This document shows, one piece after another, positions 9,618 to 20,965 of a stretch of DNA of 64,000 nucleotides. This DNA is from Leucaena leucocephala (Eukaryota > Streptophyta > Magnoliopsida > Fabales > Fabaceae). The notes beneath the pieces are model-generated. The model was not told the DNA's origin, did no database searches, and saw only the letters and a list, made by a program, of their open reading frames with translations. The stretch lies in assembly GCA_037074615.1 (NCBI GenBank), contig CM073519.1, positions 24,325,001 through 24,389,000 on the forward strand. The letters run 5' to 3'. Numbering within the stretch: the first letter of the stretch is position 1; each line of letters opens with the position of its first letter. The position numbers and the translations under genes are program-made.

Positions 9618-11026
9618 TGAAACATCCTCATTTTTATACATCTTAGAGACCAAACGGTAGCATTTGGAACCACTTCTAAGGCTATTGAAGTCAAATTACT
9701 CAATCTGGAATTTTACTCTAAGCGAGTACTATTCACTGTGTAAATTTCAGAGGAGTAACCCGACTTCAAAAAATCATAACTAATTTTAGAAAAAATGAAA
9801 TTAAGTGGTTCAAATTGTTACATGAAGCTAACTTAATTCTCTTTCAAGGAAAAATAACTTGTTGACTATGTATTGACCAGGTCAATGTCAGCCAATGTCC
9901 GAAGTTTACTGTTTATCCAGCATTTTTCCCTGATTCTAGCATTTTGGTCCCAACATTTACACTATCCAATCCCCAGCTTCTCTTCATGCTTCTTCAATCC
10001 TTTTCTAACATACTTGTGGGATTGGGATTACATGGAAGGGCGTGAGATTTCTGGGGAAATCTCAGTAGCAAACGGAAACCATACAATGTATGCAATTATA
10101 TGCTTGATGTTACTATGTGTGCACTTAATGATCATGCTTGCATCATGATAACATACATGCTTCCATGTTACTTAAATATAACATATGGCCTTAGCATAAA
10201 AAGAAGCATAGCAATACTTAATCATACATGCCTCATATCATCAAGGTAAGAAAACATCACATAAAACATCCAAGCAGTATAAGCATACAAGTAGGTAAAT
10301 CTACTACCTGGCGTGTAGCCTTTCCTTCCAGCTCTTAGCCTTCCCTCTAAGGTCCCTTCTTCTCATAAGTCAGAGCCTATACATAGCATAATAATATCTT
10401 TATTGTTATCTAGTATAGCTCTACTTACCTCAGGGGGTATGTGGCACAATTGGTGGGGCCCTTGGGACACCTCACTAGCTGACTCAACCTCTCCAAAGAA
10501 TTCTAGAGTATTTTCCTATAGTTAATGGCCGAGATTGTGCCACATGTCCTTTTACTTTTTCTCCTTTTTCTAATCTCATGACATGTGTCCTTAATTTTTC
10601 TTCTTTTCCTGTAATAATACCATGTGGCACCTTGTGGGTCCCTTTTATGCCACCTCATGATTCCAGATCACTTTCCCCAGTTATATCTTTAACTGAGTCA
10701 CTTTACTTTATTGAAAAGCCCTAAAATATTATTTTAATATCTCTCAAACTCCCATAACCCTTGGGCTTACGTTTTTGGGCTTTAAAATGTCATATTGGGT
10801 TTTTAACTAAGACCAAGCACTCTGGTGGCTCAATTCCCAAGAAACACCTTACTTTTCCATTATGCCTATAGGGACTTTTACTATTTTTTCTTAATTTTCA
10901 CTTTCTTACAGTTTAGTCCCTAAATATCATTTGTATGCTTCTGGGACTCCTGCACAATAGGGTCTAATAGCTTGCCTTTTTCAGGTTACCAACTGAGTTT
11001 CTAGGCCCAAAAATTGGGATATGACA
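9618..11026 (-). repeat. Solo LTR, family B, nested in the family B 3' LTR (TSD AGGAA)
   Basis: It starts TGAAACATCC and ends GGGATATGACA, and is flanked by AGGAA at 9613-9617 and 11027-11031. At 1,409 bp it is shorter than the host LTR: at about 10430 it jumps from the 'gtaagtagagct' leader straight to 'cagggggtatgtggc', so the TATA and leader part has been deleted. It is younger than the LTR that holds it. Confidence 0.9.
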
Positions 11027-12797
11027 AGGAACCTTAGAGGCAAGGCTAGGAGCTAGAGGAAAGGCTACATGCCAGGTAGTAGACTTACCTACTTGTATGC
11101 TTATACTGCTTGGATGTTTTATGTGATGTTTTCTTACCTTGATGATGTGAAGCATGTATGATTAAGTAATGCTATGTTTCTTTTTATGCTATGGTCATAT
11201 GTTATATTTAAGTAACATTGACGCATGTATGTTATCATGATGCAAGCATGATCATTAAGTGCACACATAGTAACATCAAGCATATAGTTACATACATTGT
11301 ATGTTTATGTTTGCTTCTGAGATTTCCCCAAAAATCTATCCCCCTTGTATGTAATCCCAATCCCATAGGTATGTTATAAGAGGACTAAAGAAGCATGAAG
11401 AAAAGCTGGGGATTGGTTAGTGCAAATGTTGGGACCAAAGTGCTGAAATTAGGGAAAAATACAGGATGAATAGTAAACTTCAGACATTTATTGACATTGA
11501 CCTGGTCAATTCATTGTCAACGAGTTATTTTTTCCTGAAAGAGCATTAAGTTAGCTTCGTGAAGCAATTTGAACCACTTTGTTTTGATTTTTCTAGAATT
11601 AGTTATAATTTTTTGAAGTCTAGTCACTCCTCTAAAATTTACACAGTGAACAGTACTCGCTAAGAGTAAAATTCTAGATTGAGTAATTTGACTTCAATAG
11701 CCTTACAAGTGATTCCAGATACTACCGTTTGGTCCCTAAGACGTATGAAAATGAGGATGTTTCAATTGGTGTGCTTAAAAGAGGGTAGCCACATATCATG
11801 GAGAAGTAAGAAGGAAGAAGTAAAGATAAAGTAAAGGAATGTCAAGCATGTGAGATAGTAAATTATTCTAAACTTGTATGTATTGGATGTTATGCTTGGT
11901 TGTTTTATAGATATGTTGAATTGTTTTCATATATGTTAATTATTGAAGCTCTATTTCTATGATTACTTTGGCTAATTGTATTTCATATGTTACATGGAAG
12001 CATGCATATTACACAATGTTAACACTTTCACAAGCAAGCACAAGTATTTACATTAGTGCATGCACTATTTAATACCATTTACTACTGAGATTTCCCTAGT
12101 AATCCCAATCCTAGTAGGTTCATGAATGATGAAAAAAGATGAAGAAGCATGAAGAGAAGTTAGGGATTAGGTAGTAGAAATGTTACATGAAGAATTGTTA
12201 CGTGTAATGATATAATATGACCAATTAGAGCAGTGATGTTCATGATGTAACGAAAAATAGTAAATAATGGAATAAATGTATGAAATTGTATAGACATTTA
12301 GTTAACATGTCAAGTTTTGTTTTGACACTAAGTATGCCTTATTTTGATACTATACAAAGAGAACAAATTTTCCAAAGTCAGGAACCATAATCTATTTTCT
12401 GAATTTTTAACCAAATAAATAGTAATATTTGATGATTAAAAAGTATTTGGTCAGGAACTTATTTTTCTCTTATATGTCAAGATGTTATCTTCACGTAGCT
12501 TTTTGAATCACTTGATTTTGACTTTTCAAGAATTAATTATGGTTTCTCAAAGTTCATTGCCTAATCTAAAATACCATATGAACAGTAACTCGTGAAGAGT
12601 AAAATTTCATATTTAGCTAATGGACTTCAAAGGTCATGTAAGTGGTTCTAAATGCTACCGAATAGTTCTTAATGAAAGGAATTGGAAGACACACAGCGGA
12701 AATTAATTTAAAAATTTTTCCATTCCTTGCCAGGACCTACCGTATGTGTTTAAGTCAAGTGGGAAGAAACATTACCCTTAGTGTACCTCATCGACTT

Positions 12798-12899
12798 CCA
12801 CAGCTTCTCTCCGCGGCTGGTGATCTCTTTCCGATCGTAAGGAGACGTCCACAGCTTCTCTCCGCGGCTCGTGCTCTCCTTTTGATCGCAAGAAGTCGA
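12798..12899. repeat. Two-copy 51-bp tandem repeat
   Basis: 'ccacagcttctctccgcgg' recurs at 12798 and 12849, and each copy is followed by a similar 'ctctn...gatcg(t/c)aag(g/a)a' stretch. The CCGCGG palindrome occurs in both. It is inside the copia-like LTR. Confidence 0.8.
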
Positions 12900-13330
12900 C
12901 TCCTCTGGTCGTCTTCCTCTACTGGTATCCACACGAACAGCGTTCCAACCACAAACGACGTGCTAGCGTCTCCTGTCCTTCCAAGGCTTTCTCAAGAGTT
13001 CATCCTCTCTGTCTCTACTTCAGCAGTTTCTTATCTGTAAACCTTTTGCAGATTCCGTTCGGCCCCTTTTGTGTTATGTGTTGTTTTCAAAATGTAGCTC
13101 CTAAAATCGGATATATAGGATGCTCTGCGTTTTTCTCAACCGAATTGGATTTTGGAATTAATCTATATTAATTCTAAATACAATATCACATATTGTATAA
13201 TTTGATAAGAAACTAATTAAATAAATAATGTTTATATTAAATCCGTCCCACAGATTTAATTCACCTATTTATTTAATTTAAATAAAGATAAGATTGGACT
13301 GTATTTGATTTATTCTCATAAATCAAATTT

Positions 13331-13600
13331 GAGATATCCTATCAATTTGAATTTCAAATTCAAACGTGATAGAGATTTAATTTATCCTTATAAATTAAAT
13401 CTTGTAAATATCTCTTATATGAGATATCCTATCAATTTGAATTTCAAATTCAAACGTGATAGAGATTTAATTTATCCTTATAAATTAAATCTTATAAATA
13501 TCTCTTATATGAGATATCCTATCAATTTGAATTTCAAATTCAAACGTGATAGAGATTTAATTTATCCTTATAAATTAAATCCTATATATCCCTTATATAT
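13331..13600. repeat. Three-copy 90-bp tandem repeat
   Basis: 'gagatatcctatcaatttg' begins at 13331, 13421 and 13511; the copies differ at only a few bases, and the last degrades after about 13580. Because 90 is a multiple of three, the array keeps a 108-codon frame open (13305-13631) with the repeated peptide MRYPINLNFKFKRDRD. I treat that frame as an accident of the repeat. Confidence 0.9.
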
Positions 13601-14577
13601 AATATATATATACGAATATAAATATAAATAAATATATACATCAACCCTGGATCATTCATTGAATCTAGATACGTCTTAGATTCAATGAATCTGGACATCA
13701 TAGCTCATGTTGGGCTATTTTGTGTGCGACCCTGTAGGCCCATATGAAGTTGGCAGTGGGCCATTTGCTATACTGGCCCACAAGTCGCAAGCGGTCTCTA
13801 GCAAGACATAACGACTACCCAAATCATCTGAGAATCGATAAATGATATAACCTTTTATACAACCATATCATGTCCCTTCTGTCACGCGATATTTTGGTCA
13901 TGGATGAGGCATGGATAATGTCATCCTCCTATTCCTGACCGTTACTTTCTCGATCCCTGAGTAGTTTGACTATAGAAATGGAACTACCTTTCCATTACAG
14001 TATGGCCATACATTTCTCAGACTCACTCATCGAGGGGCCCAGTAATATCTCTCTACGAATGTGAGGGATAAATTCCATCTTAACCATTCACATTCCTCCG
14101 CATGAAAAACCACTAAGCCCAAACATAGTCTTTATGATCACTCGGTCAAAAGTGACTTTTGACTAGGCCAAAGCTGAGCGTTTGTCATGTAGGAATCCAT
14201 GATGATCTCAGGTCAAAGGGCATAGTGACATGGTTTGTATATGAGAGAAGATTATGACGTAACCCATGCAACTCTCTCATAGCGGGTCAGTCCAACACCT
14301 TGTACTCTTACATGTGCATATGACTTTGATTTATATCTCTATACATCTTCAAAGTCATACTGGTCTTATTTCATCTCTGCTCCCGCACAGATGACTGACC
14401 AGGGACATTTAGGATAAGATCATGAATTATCCAAGGATGGTCATCACAGTAAACATACAAATAATATGATAACACAATTAATAAATACATAAATCAATAA
14501 TGTTCATAAGACAATGATTGGCCCTTAGGGCACGTTTTCCAACACTTAAGACATACAAAAGTAAAGATGTTACATTT

Positions 14578-14608
14578 TAGTATTAGAGCAGAAGTTTATG
14601 GTATCAGA
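14578..14608 (+). other. Doubled PBS-like site of the A2-type element
   Basis: TAGTATTAGAGCAGA (14578-14592) lies where the PBS should be but is degenerate. TGGTATCAGA, a better match to the initiator tRNA-Met complement, follows at 14599-14608. Confidence 0.6.
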
Positions 14609-14766
14609 TAGGACAATCCCTAAACCCTAACTCTAACTAGTAAGTACTTTGTTAAGTGACGATATTTGTTGTGATAGTTAGCAATGCTTAATTAAGCTAA
14701 TCCTGTAGGAGTAGATATATGATTTTATAAAGTTAAGTTAGAATCATCAATTAATAAAGGAGATCC

Positions 14767-15210
14767 CTTGCTAGTAATGATTATGAAGATGATGTACATC
14801 CAGACTTTGATCATCTTCCATACAGTAAAGGGAGTTTAAATGATGGTATAGAGGATCAGTCAGGAAACTCTATAGTAGAATATCCCATAGATATTTCTTT
14901 CGATTTAACAAAGCATTTTAGAGATCATGTAGAGATTTAGCCTAAAGTTATGCATATACCAGATGATACTGAGTCTAGCAACTTTATACGGTATGAGTTT
15001 CTTATAGTGCCCTCTAACCCTGATACAAACTTCATTCCTCTAATGAGAGGACAAATTATAGCTGAGGAAACTGAGTACTGGTATTAGGTTACAAGTAGAC
15101 CAGATATTGTTACTCCTCGACCAAAGACCCAGCTATAGTCTATGACAATCCCTTCCTATTCTCGCAATCCAAGAATATATGACTTTATAGATAAATATAG
15201 TGAGACTTTT
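14767..15210 (+). pseudogene. Coding-like stretch between PBS and gag, unknown product
   Basis: A single frame reads for about 148 codons with only three stops, all TAG. It is acidic and Pro/Ser-rich (DDVHPDFDHLPYSKGS near the start). The chromovirus has a similar acidic stretch in the same place (27639 on: DLEFGLPPVIHIPYSSSES), so this may be one leader ORF shared by related elements. I recognise no domain. Confidence 0.4.
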
Positions 15211-16578
15211 CTTGTCCAAGTCAACACCAACCTTCTTTGCCAAAGGTATATAATGTTGACTATATCAGTCTCAAGAAAGCTGTAGATAGTTAATTACTCA
15301 ATCTAGATAAAGGGATTGATAGAACTAGAGATCAAGAGTAGTCAGTCTACTTGTATTTTCTCAATATTGTAGCAGGGATGATAGACAGATATTAAATGGA
15401 GGGCATAGATCTGAATCAGGTTTATATTATAGAAGACTAGCATAAGTTTGTAGTAAGGAAGATACTATCATATAACCCTAAGTGAATTATTGGCGAATGA
15501 TCCGCCAATTGATAAACAGGGTTAGCATTTTCATATGCAAAAGTACTTGCAGTTCATTAGAAAATATTTTAAACTGAGTTGAGGGTTAATGTGAATATGT
15601 AAAAAGTGTAAAGTAATTACATAGATGTATAATAGTTACGACATACCTCGTATATGTAATTGACATGTATGTAATATATGTACAAATACTATGATGACAT
15701 GAAACATGAGTTTTTATGTGATATGATGAAATGCTAGTTGGTTGAACATCTATATGAGTATGTTCCCTATTTAATTTATTTTTGGTAGATAGATATGGAT
15801 GAGTTTCGAGTGATTCAAATTTATCAAAGTCAAGAAAAAGAATTGGTCATTGCTAAAGTAAAAATTGGACAAAGAACATTATAAGAGAATGTTTATAGAA
15901 AGCTATGTCCAAGTTGCTATGTGAAGGTGTTTAGGTCGCTACTAGTAGTAACAGAGAATATGAGACATGACTAGCCAATACTCAGGTCATGACTAGGATG
16001 CATAAAGGCTTGATGATGAGGATGAAGATTCCAACCTTGTTTAAATTTACCAGTTAGAGGTTTAGCACACAGTGCATGAAAGGCAAACAATACAAGGTAC
16101 TGAGATACAGAAGATCGATTTAAGAAGATGATCAAAAGTAGATCCTCCATATGATCACTAAGAGTATATCTATATTACAAAAGGCTTTGTTTATCTAGTC
16201 TTTCCTGAACAAAAAGGATTAGAAATTAGAATGAGACTTGCCTATGAATTAGCCTAATACATGGCTTAAGGTTAGAGATGTGAAGGTTAATAGATAGATA
16301 GCAAATGTTCCTAAAATAGGGGAAATTCCATCATGAAGAAATAATAACCTAGCAAACCTAGGGTAGAGCACCCCAGGGAGCAAAAGTAATAGTAGTAGAT
16401 CTATACGACTCAAGTTCGCTAGGATCAAGAGGCAGACAAAAAATGAACCACAATCTGGTCAAGAGCAAAATGGGGCTGATATATAGATAGAAAGAGTTAA
16501 GAGACTGTAAAGATATGCAAAAGTTACTCCATAGAGTTGGAGATTAATCCGCTCACTTGACAAGTTTTTCTCAAATAG

Positions 16579-16686
16579 TTTTATGACAAGCATTCCTCTC
16601 AATTAGATAGAGATGAGCTGAGGCTAAGAGTTAAAGTAGGGAAAGAGGAACCCTTTGATGAATACTTAGCCAAGTTTATCCACATG
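16579..16686 (+). pseudogene. gag: Gag fragment of the A2-type element
   Basis: The frame reads FYDKHSSQLDRDELRL, then GKEEPFDEYLAKFIHM. This matches the retrotransposon gag core and lines up with FYEKYFP...KKSFDEYLVKFIRL in the chromovirus at about 29059-29180. Stops flank it on both sides. Confidence 0.7.
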
Positions 16687-19244
16687 AATAGTGAGAGTTG
16701 AATAACTAAGAAGTAAATTAACGGATTGAATTCCTTGTTACAAAGAAATAATTTTTCTCAGGTAATTACAAAAGTTTAACAGAATGGTAGATGTATGCAA
16801 GATTAGGAAAAGAAGTTCATGATGTCTAGAGAGAGAAAGGTAGCCATAGCTTAAAAGATGAAAAGACTCCCCAATTTAAGAAAGAGTGATAATCAAGAGT
16901 AAGATAAAGTAGTGAAGGTTGAGTCTATACTCTAGTAGGAGGGTAACGTGGCAGCCTAAGTTAGATAAGTAAATATTTCAGGTTCCTGAATATATGATCA
17001 AGATTTGTCAAATAATGTGACAGACGAAAGAATGCTTTAAAGTTTACTTAGTTAATTGTTTAATTGTAGTGTGCGTAAGATGGATGTTGAGCAAATTATG
17101 TGATGATGATATGGCTTATGTTGCCATATGTTATGATGAACAGTTGCATCTCCTTGCAGTTGTTATATGATAATACACATGTTAGAGTATGTTTAAATAA
17201 TTGCATCTTATAGCATATTATACATGTTAGAGTATGCTTTGGTGGATGTATACTCTCCTTTGGCATTCCATGTTGGGGTAGAGTATATATGATTGGAAAA
17301 TTTTGGGAAAATTATGTTGCTCCCATACCATATGACATGCAATTAGATAATTTAACCTGGTAATGATGAAGTAATATAAAAGTGATAAACGAGATAGTTA
17401 GCCAGTTAATCCTCTAAAGATTATAATGACAGTTTATGATCAAACAATGATAGTCAGTTAGACAAAGAACAAGATTAGAGATGAATGCTAGTGGCAAATC
17501 TATAGATATATTATGACAGTACTCAAGACATCTTCCTTTAGTAGGGATAAAATACATGAATGATGTACCATGAACATGAAATGAGATACAGTTATGAAAG
17601 ATGATGCAGCTCTGAAAGGGAGCAGCGTCTATGTGATGAAAGTTAATGTTATCACAATGGAGCTAGATTGCTATTGCGATGAAGCCAGATTGTTCTTGCA
17701 ATAGAGACAAGAAAATAGATAGTGTAACTTATGCTAGAGAAATGTCCACTAGATAAGCTGTATATATATAACAGTTATGTGCAAGTAGAGCCTGTGTAGC
17801 TTTATACAGTACTAAACATAGCAAAATTATGAAAGATGTGAATGATATGAGAAATTCCTGAGGGATAGAGGAAATGAGTAAATTCTGAATAGATAATATT
17901 TGCTTTGGTGATCAGTCTTGGGGAATTATCTATTGAGTTAGTGATAACTGTCATTTTAATTATAAAAAAACTAAGATTTAATTATAAAAAAAAACTAAGT
18001 TAACCAATAGTAAAGTAGAGGCTAACTGTAACATCGCAAATTTTGCCTATCTATATAAGACTGATAAAGGAAAGAGGTTATGAAGGGATTAGGATGGTAA
18101 TCAGAAGAAAAGATAATGATTAAGATAAGTTTTAAGCCAAAGAAAGAGAAAAGGGGCTAAATTACAATTTAGAGAAAGTCTAGGGACTAAATTGCAATTA
18201 ATGAAAGTTCCAAGGACATAATGGTCATTTTGGAAAAGAAAGGGACTAAAGTGAAAATTCTAAAAGTTATATGGTACAAAATGCAAGTAGACATAAGCTT
18301 TGTGCCATTAAGTATAATTATTTAAAGTTGAGGCATAAAGTGCAATTTCTAAAAGTCTAGGGGCAAAATGGTAATTATAGAAAGCTAAGCCAGAAAAGGC
18401 AAAAAACTGCCCAAAAGCATTTTAGTATCAAATTTTACCATAAAATAGATAAAACTATTATGATCAGTTTACCGCAACACAGAATTTTGATTTGAAGTCC
18501 TGATAAATTAATATTAATTTATGAAGTCATGAGATTATTACAGTATCCTCTGGACCTCATAATCAGATAAAATTTAGCAGTAAATTATTATAACTAATAT
18601 AAGAATTTATTACTCTAGAAGAAGTCAAAAAGGAGTTATGTAGAATTAATTATGAAATTTAATGTAAAATCAGACAGTGATAAAGAGTTAAAGGAAATGT
18701 AGGGAATTTTTAGCAAGACTTATGGGTCTCAAAAAATTATTAGACTTTGTAGAAAATTCATTTTATATTATAATGAATTTCTAAAAATGTCATAACTATT
18801 AAAAGAGATGTATAGCATTTATCTCAAATATCAAGGTGATTTAAGATTATCGGTATAAAGAAAGTGCCTTGGGATTTATGCCAATTAGCTATTGGACCTA
18901 AAAGAGGCCCAATATGGTGTCAATATGAAGCCCAATAAGCCCAAAATAAAGTCTTGGAGCTTAATCAAATTTTGGATATTTTATGAAATTTAAATAAAAA
19001 AATCAAAGGAAAATCAAGAGAATTCAAGAGGAAGCCAAGGTGCACATGGTAGGACCCATATCAAGGGACATATGGAATGAAGAAGAGATAAACCTTATCA
19101 CATGTGATGAAATTTATTAAAATAATATAAGAATTAAGTTAATGAAGATTAAAGAATTAAGTAACTAATAAGATTCAAGATTAAGGAGTTGTAATAATTA
19201 GTTGAAGGACGAATATTCTGGTCCCACGTTGCCAAAGTTTTGGC

Positions 19245-19252
19245 TATAAATA
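19245..19252 (+). promoter_or_regulatory. TATA box of the A2-type 3' LTR
   Basis: TATAAATA, 1,218 bases from the LTR start. The A1 solo LTR inserted only about 70 bases downstream, which separates this box from the rest of its leader. Confidence 0.65.
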
Positions 19253-20548
19253 CCCCTCCATTTCCTTGCAAAAACATGAGCTTGGAACCCTTGGAGAAAC
19301 TATGGCCAAATGGAAACTCAAGCTGTCATATCCCCAATTTTCTGACCTGATGTAGCTGTACAGTTTATCTGCAATGGATGTAAGATTCTTGGAATAAACT
19401 GTATTAGATTGAGAAAAGAAAGGGAAGGATTAATAACTAAGGAAAGAATAGGGACCAAAACGCAAATTGAAAAGTTTGAAGACAAAAAGTTGAAGTAGAA
19501 ATAAAAGGAGGGACGTAAATGCAATTAATGAAAAGTTCAAGGACTAAAGTGCAATTATTCAAAAGTTAAGGGACCTAAATGTAAATATGGAAAAGTTGAG
19601 CCAAAACAGGCCAAAAATGCCCAGAATCATATTAGACCCAAATGTTACCAGTTGATAGACAAAAATATTTCGGTCAGTTTAACACAACACAAAATTTTAA
19701 TTTGAGGTCACGATTAATTGATATAAATTCCTGAAGTCAGAAGGAATTATTACAGTATTTTTCAGATCTAAAAGTTAGATGAGACTTTATAGGAAATTCA
19801 TATATTTAATATATGAACTTATAAAATTGACAGAATTAGAAAAGGAACCCTGTAGAAGCCATACTGGATTTTACAGTGAAATAAAATACCCGATAAATAG
19901 GATCAGGAGAGTTGTATTATGCATTGGGTCATAAAGGCAATAAGCCCATAATAAGGTCCAGATGGTGCCATCATGAGCCCATTAAGGTGACTGGACAGTT
20001 AAGTGGGCCAGAGACCAGAGTAGTCCAGGAAAAGTGCAAAATTAAAAAAATGCCCCTAGAAGCCCATACTGTACCAATAGTGGATGGAGGTCATTTTAGT
20101 CATTTTGGACAGGTCAAAAATGTGGCACATAGTATAAATGTGATTAGTTAGAGCCAGTATATGCCATAAGGTAGTACAAAGAGGGGTGAAATGACAATTA
20201 TGCCCTTAGGGTCAGTATAGTGCAAGAAATGACACCAAGGGTGTTTTGGTAATTTCTCAAGGGTTGGATGGCAGCTAAATACTTAGTGTAACAATTTCAA
20301 TGGTATGAGAAGCCTAGACATTAATTCCCAGGATAGAATACATATCCTGGTACATTATAAAAAATTAGGAACAGAAAACAGTATAGTTGTTATGAAACTG
20401 CACTGATCGGTACCGGATTGGACTAGAATTTTTCTAAAAGTTTCCTTACATGGGAATCACGCCACCTAACCCTCTTAGGTGTCCCATGATCTGTCCCACA
20501 TGATGTCATAATTATTATTTTTAGAAAAAGTTAAATCCAAGATTAAAT

Positions 20549-20965
20549 ATGAGCCCCTTGGATCAAATAGTAACCAAATCAATCTTGGCCATCCATTTTA
20601 ACCCAAATTTTTCTATAAATACCCCCTCATTTCAGACCATGTGTGGCAGCCTTGAGAACCATAGGGAAACTCAATTTCCATTCAACCAAGAAAGAAGCAC
20701 ACAAAGTGAAGTAACAATCAAGATAATCATCTCCCTTGATCTTGAGCTTTGTTCTACCAAGTTAGCTCATAGTTTTAAGGGGTTTTCATGCTATATTTCC
20801 CTTATGGTTGCTGCTGGAAGTGTTGCTCATATGTGGTTAAAATATGAGTTTTATGTTATGGATAGTTTAGATAAGCTTAAACAAGCTATAATCAAGTGGT
20901 ATAAGCTTGGGAATTCAAGTATGTTTGGATTTAGGGATTTGTGTTCTTGCTGGTACTGTGTGTGA
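20549..20965 (+). other. Leader ORF inside an A1 LTR (138 codons)
   Basis: The frame runs from upstream of the TATA box to 20965. A closely similar frame of 118 codons is open in another A1 LTR (31113-31469, minus), with shared segments FPFNQERS, SLDLELCS, GFSCYISLMVAAGS and KYEFYVMDSLDKLKQA. In the chromovirus LTRs and in 52416-55575 the frame is broken. The ATG at 20549 precedes the TATA box, so any translated form would start later. I know no such protein; it may simply be a recently shared sequence. Confidence 0.3.
20614..20621 (+). promoter_or_regulatory. TATA box of the A1 solo LTR
   Basis: TATAAATA then CCCCCTCATTTC, 1,290 bases from the LTR start. Confidence 0.7.

Larger units (their letters stand above)
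8472..11763 (+). repeat. 3' LTR of the family B element, interrupted by a solo LTR
   Basis: It begins TGTCATATCCCAATTTTTAG and ends GATGTTTCA at about 11763. Without the inserted solo LTR (9618-11026) and its duplicated AGGAA, it is about 1.88 kb. U3 differs from A1 and A2, but the last third (hairpin, 'gtttgctt', 'ttggtccctaagacg') is clearly shared. It holds a TATA box and a strong splice-donor-like site at 9388. Downstream at 11764 the host A2 LTR resumes with ATTGG. Confidence 0.85.
12673..14544 (-). repeat. Solo LTR, probably Ty1/copia (TSD CTTAA)
   Basis: Read on the minus strand it starts TGTTGGAAAACGTGCCCTAA and ends AATTCCTTTCA. CTTAA lies at 12668-12672 and 14545-14549. It is 1,872 bp. 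It contains a 51-bp GC-richer duplication (12798-12899, with CCGCGG) and a 90-bp tandem repeat. There is no internal domain. The copia label rests on the look of the LTR start alone and could be wrong; the solo-LTR call rests on TG...CA ends plus the duplication. Confidence 0.75.
11764..14574 (+). repeat. 3' part of the 5' LTR of the A2-type element, interrupted
   Basis: It begins where the family B insertion ends and matches the element's 3' LTR from about 23312 ('attggt(a/g)tgct(c/t)aaa'). It ends AAAGATGTTACA at 14574, just before a PBS-like stretch. A copia-like solo LTR occupies 12673-14544. The 5' portion of this LTR lies beyond the nested elements, left of the window. Confidence 0.75.
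14575..18026 (+). mobile_element. Interior of the A2-type element, heavily decayed
   Basis: About 3.45 kb between a PBS-like site and an A2 LTR. It holds a coding-like stretch at 14767-15210 and a gag scrap at 16579-16686, and otherwise only broken frames. The part at about 16100-17340 matches the family B interior. No RT or integrase is visible. There is no clear polypurine tract before 18027 (the bases there are 'gtagaggctaac'), so the right end may be truncated. Confidence 0.6.

Noticed and set aside
12672..13040. 122-codon frame
   Set aside because: It lies within the copia-like LTR across a 51-bp duplication; the composition reflects the LTR, not a protein family.
13305..13631. 108-codon frame with three repeated peptide units
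   Set aside because: It is produced by a 90-bp DNA repeat inside a solo LTR; there is no start context or homology to support a gene.
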